Under the pieces are notes generated by a model. It was not told the origin of the DNA. It saw only the letters and a list, made by a program, of their open reading frames with translations, and searched no databases. A DNA stretch of 5,448 nucleotides, from positions 1 through 5,448 of the forward strand of contig CANKOT010000152.1 in the NCBI GenBank assembly GCA_947484245.1, in the 5' to 3' direction. Shown here piece after piece: positions 1 to 5,448 of this stretch. A program made the translations under genes and the position numbers. The number at the start of each line of letters is the position of its first letter. The stretch's first letter is position 1. The stretch is from Comamonadaceae bacterium (GTDB lineage Bacteria > Pseudomonadota > Gammaproteobacteria > Burkholderiales > Burkholderiaceae).

Positions 1-394
1 GAGAGTGGTTGATGTCGATGTTTTCGGGATAGCGAAGTCCCTTGTTGTTGTAGAGGTCAACAACACCACCGATGATGCCGCCAGCGATCAAGTTGCCTGC
101 CATTTCCCAAGTGGGAAGGGCGGGGGCTTTGACTGTGAGGGGTTGGCTGAATTGTGTTTTGCAGGTAATTTCCAGGCCGCGGTTGTCGCCGGCCACAGTG
201 ACTTGACCTGGCGAGTTAAAGGTCCAGCTGCCTTTGGAGTTTTCTGCACGGCAAAAAGCTTGCACCGCTTTGCCTGAACACATGACGCGCACATTGAGCT
301 GCTGGGTGTCTTCATTTAACAGGCTGGCGCAACCAGATAAAAGGGCCACGGCCATGGCCAGCAAGGGCAATTTAAGGTACTTTTGAAAGGTCAT
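1..394 (-). CDS. Small outer-membrane lipoprotein, C-terminus cut by window edge
   Basis: The frame opens at ATG (complement of 392-394) and stays open for 131 codons to the left edge, so the stop is missing. The N-terminus is a classic lipoprotein signal: Lys5 and Lys8, a hydrophobic stretch (about residues 9-19), then the lipobox LLSGC with the acylated cysteine at position 22. Ala23 at +2 suggests sorting to the outer membrane. The mature part is short and has Cys39, Cys48 and Cys78, a beta-rich middle (for example SWTFNSPGQVTV at 56-67), a glycine-rich apolar stretch AGGIIGGVVD (104-113), and then YPENIDI (122-128). From memory this resembles a group of small proteobacterial lipoproteins that start CAS(I/L)..., have a carboxypeptidase-regulatory-like beta core, and end in a hydrophobic glycine segment followed by a YP..I motif. 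No biochemical function is known to me. No good Shine-Dalgarno sequence is visible. It lies 127 bp downstream of the RTX-like gene on the same strand and may be a separate transcription unit. Confidence 0.8.
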   Translation of the reverse strand, partial: MTFQKYLKLPLLAMAVALLSGCASLLNEDTQQLNVRVMCSGKAVQAFCRAENSKGSWTFNSPGQVTVAGDNRGLEITCKTQFSQPLTVKAPALPTWEMAGNLIAGGIIGGVVDLYNNKGLRYPENIDINHS

Positions 395-455
395 GGCGTG
401 TTCTAGCTTTCTAATTTGCTATTTCTCTGTGCGTTAATCGACACGAAATTCTCAA

Positions 456-472
456 ACTTGAGGGCTTCAAGT
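456..472 (-). terminator. Weak hairpin downstream of the RTX-like gene
   Basis: A perfect 6-bp inverted repeat, ACTTGA / TCAAGT, encloses a 5-nt loop between the two minus-strand genes. Read on the minus strand it is followed by TTGAGAATTT, which is T-rich but not a real T-tract. It could be a poor intrinsic terminator for the gene ending at 522, or chance. Confidence 0.2.
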
Positions 473-498
473 GGGCGAATTTCTGTCTGAAAGGCAGC

Positions 499-512
499 GG
501 CAACGGATTGCC
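499..512 (-). terminator. Short GC hairpin just after the RTX-like gene stop
   Basis: GGCAA / TTGCC forms a 5-bp stem with a 4-nt loop about 10 nt beyond the stop codon at 522-524 on the minus strand. No T-run follows (the downstream minus-strand sequence is GCTGCCTTTC), so termination activity is doubtful. Confidence 0.18.
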
Positions 513-521
513 ACCTTAGCA

Positions 522-1415
522 CTATGCAAATTCCAAGCCGTGTTGGATGAGTCCGACCAAATTAATGCGCACGGCATTCAAATCGGTTTGGGCGGCCATG
601 AGGGCCAAGGCACTTTGGCTGGTGCCAGCGTCTAGCATGTTGACGTAAGTGCTTGATTCTGAAGGGGTGGGGGCCCTTCCCACCACATTGGTGAAGACCT
701 GCTTCACAAAGTCTGTGTTGCTGCTTGAGCCGGCCATGCCCAGAAACATGGGGGTGGCAATACCAAGCTTGGCAATGGTGTCGCTGCTGTATTTTTGGTC
801 TAACAAATTGATGACAATGCCAGCAAGGGCTTTGTCTTTCACGTAAGTAGGTCCTAACAAGGCGCCAATCAGCTTGGCCGCTTCACCGGCATTGCCGGTT
901 TCTACATCCAGTGCCAACTTGCCGTTGCTAAATTGCAGGCGCTCAATGTTGACCAGGTTGTCAGTGTCGTCGCTGCCGGTGGACTCGCTGACGACATAGC
1001 GGTTGCCGCTTTTGTTGATGGTGTAGCGTTCTTGAGGGCCGCTGTAAACAACGGTGTCTAGGCCCAGGCCACCGTCAAAGTAATCGATACCGGGCTGGCC
1101 TTTGAAGGTGTCGTTGACGACCAGGCTGACTTTTTTTCTGTCGGTGACAAACTCTACTTGCTCGACATTGGTCAGTTGCGTCCGCTCTGTCGAGGCACTT
1201 GCCCCTGATAAGGAGTCTATGTAGGTCACGCCGTTGTCAAACACAATTTTAAATTGTGTCGAGCTGCCCACAATGACCACGGTGTCAAATCCGTCGCCCC
1301 CATCGACCACATCCCAGCCGCCGCCAGGGTAGATGGTGTCGTCGTCGGCTGTGCCTACCAAAACCTCTTTGGTTTGGTTGTACAGTTTGCCGAGGATGGG
1401 GTTAGGATTTTTCAC
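522..1415 (-). CDS. Leaderless RTX-like calcium-binding protein with DUF4214-like C-terminus
   Basis: The protein has 297 residues and no signal peptide, as expected for a type I-secreted RTX protein. Residues 18-46 carry hemolysin-type calcium-binding motifs (VGTADDDTI, then GGGWDVVDGGDGFDTV). Two similar beta modules follow: about 31-99 (GG.G.DTVV ... LTNVEQVEF) and about 109-171 (DGGLGLDTVVYSG ... LVNIERLQF). Residues 172-297 are a helical region with a DUF4214-like segment, DFVKQVFTNVVGRAPTPSES (235-254), and end in INLVGLIQHGLEFA. I recall this C-terminal signature from large RTX and cadherin-like proteins of Burkholderiales; the acidic-aromatic end could serve as the type I secretion signal. 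The start is uncertain: GTG at 1415 is the first start after an in-frame TGA 9 nt upstream, and it has no clear ribosome binding site. No catalytic domain is seen. The gene looks like the tail of a larger RTX protein on its own, so it may be a stand-alone secreted protein or a remnant. It is divergent from the DUF1800 operon. Confidence 0.8.
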   Translation of the reverse strand: MKNPNPILGKLYNQTKEVLVGTADDDTIYPGGGWDVVDGGDGFDTVVIVGSSTQFKIVFDNGVTYIDSLSGASASTERTQLTNVEQVEFVTDRKKVSLVVNDTFKGQPGIDYFDGGLGLDTVVYSGPQERYTINKSGNRYVVSESTGSDDTDNLVNIERLQFSNGKLALDVETGNAGEAAKLIGALLGPTYVKDKALAGIVINLLDQKYSSDTIAKLGIATPMFLGMAGSSSNTDFVKQVFTNVVGRAPTPSESSTYVNMLDAGTSQSALALMAAQTDLNAVRINLVGLIQHGLEFA

Positions 1416-1522
1416 AGCAGTGAATCATAAATGAGGTAAAAGAAAAAACGTCATTTCCTTCGGTCGACATTTTGTCTGAGTCTTTGGCACAATTACTTTA
1501 TTGATAATGATTAGATCACAAC
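1416..1522. promoter_or_regulatory. Divergent intergenic region, probable promoters for both directions
   Basis: This 107-bp gap is the only space for promoters of the two divergent units and is AT-rich near the plus-strand gene. On the plus strand GATAAT (1503-1508) matches five of six bases of a sigma-70 -10 box, but the hexamers upstream at normal spacing (CTTTGG, TCTTTG) are poor -35 boxes. TTGGCA (1484-1489) is a good -35 but lies only 13 bp from GATAAT. The segment TTGATAATGATTAG (1501-1514) resembles an FNR/CRP-family site (TTGAT-N4-ATCAA, 8 of 10 bases) and also the first half of a Fur box. A very short leader would follow. No firm minus-strand promoter could be assigned. Confidence 0.35.
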
Positions 1523-3160
1523 ATGTTCAGATTTAAATTCAGAATGGTGGCTGCAGTTGTTGCGGCCGCTTTGACAACCATGGGTTGCGGCGGGTCTGGC
1601 GGCGATGTGCCAGCAAAAGCCAGTTTTGTGCCGGCCGATGGTCAAGTGACGGTTGTCACGGCCAAGCCTTCCAGTGTCAATGCTTATGCCGCGGCGCGGT
1701 TTTTAGAGCAAGCCTCATGGGGCCCTACGCCTGCTGCTGTTGCAGAGGTGCAGCGCTTGGGCATTGAAGGCTGGATTGATCAGCAATTGGGTCTTCGCGC
1801 TTCGGTGCTCAATGCGCCCAACTACGTCATTGACTATGACGACAGCAACAAGGCTGCACAAAATCTGGCCTGGAATTGGACTGAAAAGAGTTTGTATGAC
1901 TTGCCTATCAGTGGCCAAGATCAGCTCCGTCAGAGAACCACCTGGGCTTTGTACAACTTCATTGTGTTTGGACAAAATGGTTTTGCCTTAGACAGAATTG
2001 AGTATTTCAACGCTTTGCAAAGCAATTCATTGGGTAGCTTTAAAGAGTTGTTGCGCGTTGTCACACTCAACCCTGCCATGGGTGGGTTTTTGAACAACAA
2101 CCAGAACCAGGCCAAAAGCCCCAACGAGAACTATGCGCGTGAGTTGATGCAATTGTTTTCAGTGGGCTTGGTGAAGTTGGGCCAAGACGGCACGATATTG
2201 CGAGACGCTAAAGGGGCGCCCATTGAGACCTATTCGCAAGCCGATGTGATGATGGCGACCAAAGCTTTGTCGGGCTGGGAAAATTCTTGGGAAAAAGGTT
2301 TGCCTAAAACCAATGGTGCTAATTTAAAAGTGCCCATGCGCATGCGCACCAACAAAGATGCGCACGACACCACTGAAAAAGTGGTGCTGGGCACCAAAAT
2401 ACCGGCGGGACAAAATGCTGAAAAAGACCTAGACAGTCTGCTGAATATTTTGACAACGCATCCCAATGCAGCACCCTTTGTGTCGCGCCGTCTCATTCAA
2501 AGTATGGTGACCAGCGATCCATCGCCGGAGTACATCTCGCGTGTGAGCAAAGTCTATACAAGCTCGGGTGCAAATTTGGCCAAAGTTGTGAAGGCCATTT
2601 TGACGGACGCTGAAGCCAGGGCAGGTGATGATCCTACGCAGCAGATTGCGCGTGTTGGCAAAATCAAAGAACCCTTATTGCACTTTACCAACATGCTAAG
2701 GGGCTTAGGTTGTACCTCCACTGTGATGTCAAGGCAGGGCGATGGCAAGATTATCTCTGTTGGAACTCAAAAAGTTTATTCAGCGCCCAACGTGTTTGGC
2801 TACTTTGCACCCAACCACAAAGCCCCAGAATCGCTCACACCTGCACCCGAACAAAAGCTTCTTCGTTCAGATGAAGTGAGAAGAAGAATTGGTGCTTTGA
2901 ATTATGAAATGGAAGTCTTAAGCAACTTCACCAATGCGGGTTGTGAAATCGATTTGTTTGTCAAAGCCGTTGAAAAATCTGACGAGGCTTTGATCGCTTT
3001 GCTCAGTGAACGCTTCTTCAAGGGCGCCATGCCAGCCACCATTCGCTTGGGCGCTAAAAATTTGCTGGCCAATGAATTGGCATCTCAAAACTCGGTGCAA
3101 AAATTTGCCAGACTTTTGGAAGTTTTGATCAGCACCCCCACATTTGGAGTTGTCAAATGA
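1523..3160 (+). CDS. DUF1800 family exported lipoprotein
   Basis: The protein has 545 residues, a normal size for the DUF1800 family (PF08811), whose function is unknown. The N-terminus has basic residues (Arg3, Lys5, Arg7), a hydrophobic alanine/valine run (8-17) and a lipobox-like TTMGC with Cys22. Thr at -3 is less usual than Leu, so lipidation is probable rather than certain. A glycine/serine-rich linker follows. Family hallmarks appear in order: ARFLEQASWGPT (58-69), GIEGWIDQQLG shortly after, LRQRTTWALYNF (135-146), NENYARELMQLFSVG (201-215), VVKAILTDAEAR (355-366), KIKEPLLHFTNMLR (380-393) and SAPNVFGYFAPN (420-431). ATG 1523 is the first start after an in-frame TGA (1508-1510). An in-frame ATG at 1544 (residue 8) would give a shorter signal peptide and cannot be excluded; neither has a clear Shine-Dalgarno. 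The stop overlaps the DUF1501 start (ATGA), which suggests translational coupling. DUF1800 genes commonly sit next to DUF1501 genes, as here. Confidence 0.93.
   Translation: MFRFKFRMVAAVVAAALTTMGCGGSGGDVPAKASFVPADGQVTVVTAKPSSVNAYAAARFLEQASWGPTPAAVAEVQRLGIEGWIDQQLGLRASVLNAPNYVIDYDDSNKAAQNLAWNWTEKSLYDLPISGQDQLRQRTTWALYNFIVFGQNGFALDRIEYFNALQSNSLGSFKELLRVVTLNPAMGGFLNNNQNQAKSPNENYARELMQLFSVGLVKLGQDGTILRDAKGAPIETYSQADVMMATKALSGWENSWEKGLPKTNGANLKVPMRMRTNKDAHDTTEKVVLGTKIPAGQNAEKDLDSLLNILTTHPNAAPFVSRRLIQSMVTSDPSPEYISRVSKVYTSSGANLAKVVKAILTDAEARAGDDPTQQIARVGKIKEPLLHFTNMLRGLGCTSTVMSRQGDGKIISVGTQKVYSAPNVFGYFAPNHKAPESLTPAPEQKLLRSDEVRRRIGALNYEMEVLSNFTNAGCEIDLFVKAVEKSDEALIALLSERFFKGAMPATIRLGAKNLLANELASQNSVQKFARLLEVLISTPTFGVVK
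3146..3149 (+). promoter_or_regulatory. Shine-Dalgarno GGAG for the DUF1501 gene
   Basis: GGAG lies inside the end of the DUF1800 gene, 7 nt before ATG 3157. It supports this start and the ATGA overlap arrangement. It is the clearest ribosome binding site in the window. Confidence 0.65.
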
Positions 3161-4530
3161 ACGCGCGTCGTGATTTTTTAAAGAAGCTTTCGCTGGCTGC
3201 TGGCGCAGGTGTGGGCTTGGGCTCTAGCCTTTACTCCATGAGCAGTTTTTCTGCAGGCCTCACAGGCTACAAAGCCCTGATCGTGATTCATTTGAATGGC
3301 GGTAACGACGCCAATGACATGATTGTGCCCATGGATGCGGCCTACTCTGATTATGAAAAATCTAGGCCTAGCATTGCCGTCAAGAAGGATGCACTCACGC
3401 CATTGTCAGGCAGTTTTTTGGGTCACAGCATGGGCTTGAACTCTGCCATGGCACCTTTGAACAGTATCTTTAACAGCGGTCGCTTGGCATTCTTAGTCAA
3501 TGCAGGTGCATTGGTCAAACCTACCACGGCTGCAGAGGTTTTGAATGGCAAGGCTGTGCTGCCACCTTTCTTGTATTCGCACCCCGAGCAGTCGCAATAC
3601 ATACAAGGCTGGATGGGCGATGAAGACCCCAGTGGTTGGGGTGGCCGCGCCATTGAAGCGCTGGGTGGCAATGCTTCTTTGAAGGCGCCGCTCATTGCTC
3701 TGAGCAGCAGCAATGGCACTTTGGTGTTGGGTCAGCGCAGCCGAATTGTGAACGCCAACACGGGCAACTCGCGTTACTTTGGTTCTGCCGATTTAACCGA
3801 TCCGAACAACCGGTGGACGCAAATTTTGGAGTCAATGACGCGGCTTCAATCTGCCACCAATGTGGAAGCAGAATATGCACGCACCTTCAGGGGTGCTTTC
3901 CTTGACACCCGCGAGCTTGCCGTTGCCAGCAAATCTGCAACGGAGCCTGCAGCCACCTTCAAAGACAATGACATTGGAAGGCGCATGCGCTTCTTTGCGC
4001 AGACCTTGCCTTACTACAAAGCCAGTGGTTCAACGCGACAGGTTTACTTCACGGAGTGGGGCAGTTTTGACACCCATGCCAATCAACGCAACACCGCCAA
4101 CACCTCAGGCAATGATGACCAAGACTCGCAGTTGTCTCAATTGGCCGATGCCTTGGCAGCCTTTGATAAAGCCATCACGGCTGCTGGCATGGCCAACGAA
4201 GTAGCAGTTTTTGTAACCAGTGAATTCAACCGAACCCTAGACCCCGCAGCAGGCAATGGCTCTGACCATGCATGGGGCAGTCATTGGATGGTGATGGGCG
4301 GGCAAGTGAATGGCGCCAAGATGTATGGCGACAAGTTTCCGTCATTGGTTTTAGGTGGTGTGGACGATGCGCACGATGGCAAACGTGGCTATTGGGTACC
4401 GCAAATGTCAAGCGATCAAGTGGCCGCTGATTTGCTGTTGTGGCTTGGATTGCCGCAAGATAAATTAACGGAAGTGATGCCCAACTTGAAGAACTTTGCC
4501 AAGAAGGGCGTGGGGTTCATGAATGGCTGA
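3157..4530 (+). CDS. Tat-exported DUF1501 family protein (alkaline-phosphatase-like superfamily)
   Basis: The protein has 457 residues, typical for DUF1501 (PF07394), a family placed in the alkaline phosphatase/sulfatase-like clan; its substrate is unknown. A twin-arginine signal is clear: RRDFLKK at 4-10, a glycine/alanine-rich hydrophobic core (about 11-28), and probable cleavage near residues 30-34 (SFSAG). The mature protein would be folded before export to the periplasm. Family motifs in order: HLNGGNDANDMIVP (45-58, whose Asp51 is a likely first metal ligand), SHPEQ (141-145), SGWGGR (159-164), FDTHANQ (304-310), TSEFNRT (354-360), GSDHAWGSHW (368-377, with an Asp-His pair as expected for metal binding in this superfamily), and SSDQVAADLLLWLG near the C-terminus (from 418). 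Metal-ligand assignments are inferred from the superfamily. ATG 3157 has GGAG 7 nt upstream and overlaps the DUF1800 stop by 4 bp. Its own end overlaps the next gene by 8 bp, so it is the middle gene of a probable operon. Confidence 0.94.
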   Translation: MNARRDFLKKLSLAAGAGVGLGSSLYSMSSFSAGLTGYKALIVIHLNGGNDANDMIVPMDAAYSDYEKSRPSIAVKKDALTPLSGSFLGHSMGLNSAMAPLNSIFNSGRLAFLVNAGALVKPTTAAEVLNGKAVLPPFLYSHPEQSQYIQGWMGDEDPSGWGGRAIEALGGNASLKAPLIALSSSNGTLVLGQRSRIVNANTGNSRYFGSADLTDPNNRWTQILESMTRLQSATNVEAEYARTFRGAFLDTRELAVASKSATEPAATFKDNDIGRRMRFFAQTLPYYKASGSTRQVYFTEWGSFDTHANQRNTANTSGNDDQDSQLSQLADALAAFDKAITAAGMANEVAVFVTSEFNRTLDPAAGNGSDHAWGSHWMVMGGQVNGAKMYGDKFPSLVLGGVDDAHDGKRGYWVPQMSSDQVAADLLLWLGLPQDKLTEVMPNLKNFAKKGVGFMNG

Positions 4531-5448
4531 TATCAATCTCACCGAAGGTGATGACACCTTTGAACATGAAAAAGGCAAGCCGTGGGCCAATATTCGCAGC
4601 CTGGGGGGTAAAGACAAAATTACCATTCATGGCAATGCCAATGTGGCAGCTGGCGCCGGTGATGACACCATCATCAATGATTTGTATGATTGGGTGAGCG
4701 GCGGCGTTGCTTATTGGGACTCACCCGCCAGTATTTATGCTGACCTCGAGGATGGCTATGTTCTCGATGGGTATGGAGGCCGAGACACCCTCATTAACAT
4801 TCGATCTATTCATACCAGCGGCAAAAACGGTGATGTCATCTTTGGTTCTACCAAGTCTGATGACGTGTGGCTCAATGGTTTCAAACTGAATAACAATAAT
4901 TCAGGCAGTGTCAAAGTAGACATGCGAGGTGGCATTGACACCGTCAATTTCTACGATGTAAGTTTGCAAGATATAAAAGTATCAGTCACCTCAGATGGTC
5001 GAACTGTCACGGTGACCAGTGCCAAAGGGTTTCAGGGCGTCTTAAGTAACGTTGAAGTATTGCGCTTCGTGAAGCCTACGCCAACGGGTGATATCAATAC
5101 AATTTACCCCATCAAGGACTTGATTGATTTCAGCAAAGTGGGCCCTGCAACCTTGGTCGATAAAACCACCGACGGTTGGAGCAACGGTACAGCCAAGGCA
5201 CTTACTTTCAGTTTTATGAGTGCAGCGCCTGCATATGGCGGTGGTGAAGGCGGTACGGGTTTCACAGCAGCCAATGACGCCTACAAACTTGCAGTGAGCA
5301 TGATTTTGGGTCGCCTGTGGCTTGAAACAGGGCTGTCTTTTACAGAAGTTACAGACACCGCCACGTCTTATGGTGATTTGCGATTTGGTGCCAATCAGCA
5401 AACTGCCACCAAGGGCTATAGCTACATTCCTGGGCAAACGCCCGATGC
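4523..5448 (+). CDS. RTX-type protein with serralysin-like M10 metallopeptidase domain, C-terminus cut by window edge
   Basis: The frame is open for 308 codons to the right edge. ATG 4523 follows directly on an in-frame TGA (4520-4522) and is the first possible start; it overlaps the DUF1501 stop by 8 bp, with only a weak GGGG (4512-4515) upstream, so re-initiation coupling is likely. There is no signal peptide, fitting type I secretion. Residues 6-119 carry hemolysin-type calcium-binding motifs: LTEGDDTF (6-13), AGAGDDTII (43-51), a DLEDGYVLDGYGGRDTLINI module (74-93) and GSTKSDDV (108-115). A beta module follows (RGGIDTVNF at 135-143 to LSNVEVLRF at 174-182). From about 213 the sequence matches the start of an M10/serralysin catalytic domain: LTFSFMSAAPAYGGGE (227-242), TGLSFTEVTDTA (269-280), GDLRFG (284-289) and GYSYIPG (298-304). 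The zinc motif HExxH should lie beyond the edge, so catalytic competence is not shown. Calcium-binding modules before the peptidase domain are unlike classical serralysins, where they follow it. A non-catalytic M10-like protein remains possible. Confidence 0.88.
   Translation, partial: MADINLTEGDDTFEHEKGKPWANIRSLGGKDKITIHGNANVAAGAGDDTIINDLYDWVSGGVAYWDSPASIYADLEDGYVLDGYGGRDTLINIRSIHTSGKNGDVIFGSTKSDDVWLNGFKLNNNNSGSVKVDMRGGIDTVNFYDVSLQDIKVSVTSDGRTVTVTSAKGFQGVLSNVEVLRFVKPTPTGDINTIYPIKDLIDFSKVGPATLVDKTTDGWSNGTAKALTFSFMSAAPAYGGGEGGTGFTAANDAYKLAVSMILGRLWLETGLSFTEVTDTATSYGDLRFGANQQTATKGYSYIPGQTPD

Noticed and set aside
5..315. Open frames on the plus strand (5-277) and minus strand (88-315) at the left edge
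   Set aside because: Both overlap the lipoprotein frame starting at 394, which has a clear lipobox and extends to the edge; these two show no recognisable domain and look like frame shadows.
1503..1521. Full Fur box
   Set aside because: Only the first nine bases fit well; the second half has almost no match, so I keep it only as a weak lead.
3860..4204. 114-codon plus-strand open frame inside the DUF1501 gene
   Set aside because: The DUF1501 frame carries conserved motifs (FDTH and flanks) through the same stretch; this is an out-of-frame shadow.
4523..4900. RTX repeats read as DNA tandem repeats or a CRISPR array
   Set aside because: The glycine/aspartate motifs are repeated only at protein level; there are no evenly spaced identical DNA repeats.
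5042..5437. 131-codon minus-strand open frame with many cysteines
   Set aside because: It lies wholly opposite the M10 peptidase frame, which matches a known family over the same bases; the cysteines come from reverse reading of common codons.
1..5448. Mobile element or phage origin for the cluster
   Set aside because: No transposase, integrase, terminal inverted repeat or tRNA junction is visible, and the base composition looks even across the window.

Overview
The window looks like a chromosomal stretch from a freshwater-type betaproteobacterium, most likely Burkholderiales and Comamonadaceae-like. This rests on recalled family resemblance (the DUF1800/DUF1501 pair, and an RTX-type C-terminal region ending in an 'INLVGL..HG.EF' signature that I associate with that group) and on a base composition near half G+C. 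It is an inference; no rRNA or other marker gene is present. I see no tRNA, CRISPR, insertion sequence or phage gene.

Layout. Positions 1-394 (minus strand, cut by the left edge) encode a small lipoprotein. Positions 522-1415 (minus strand) encode a 297-residue leaderless protein with two hemolysin-type calcium-binding/beta modules and a DUF4214-like C-terminal region. A 107-bp intergenic region (1416-1522) separates it from a divergent plus-strand cluster of three overlapping genes: a DUF1800 lipoprotein (1523-3160), a Tat-exported DUF1501 protein (3157-4530, 4-bp overlap), and a leaderless RTX-type protein (4523 to the right edge, 8-bp overlap). The last has N-terminal calcium-binding modules that run into the beginning of a serralysin-type M10 metallopeptidase catalytic domain. 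The window ends before the expected zinc-binding HExxH motif.

How the genes may work together. DUF1800 and DUF1501 proteins are a recurrent exported pair of unknown function; DUF1501 belongs to the alkaline-phosphatase-like superfamily. Here they appear translationally coupled to a probable type I-secreted RTX metallopeptidase. A second RTX-like protein with a similar beta module is transcribed divergently. The most interesting reading is a cell-envelope or extracellular module in which a lipoprotein and a Tat-exported enzyme act together with, or on, a large secreted calcium-binding protease. This is a hypothesis from gene order. No secretion ABC transporter, membrane-fusion protein or protease inhibitor gene is visible in the window.

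The most solid calls are the DUF1800, DUF1501 and M10 families and the operon-like overlaps. The regulatory sites and terminators are weak.
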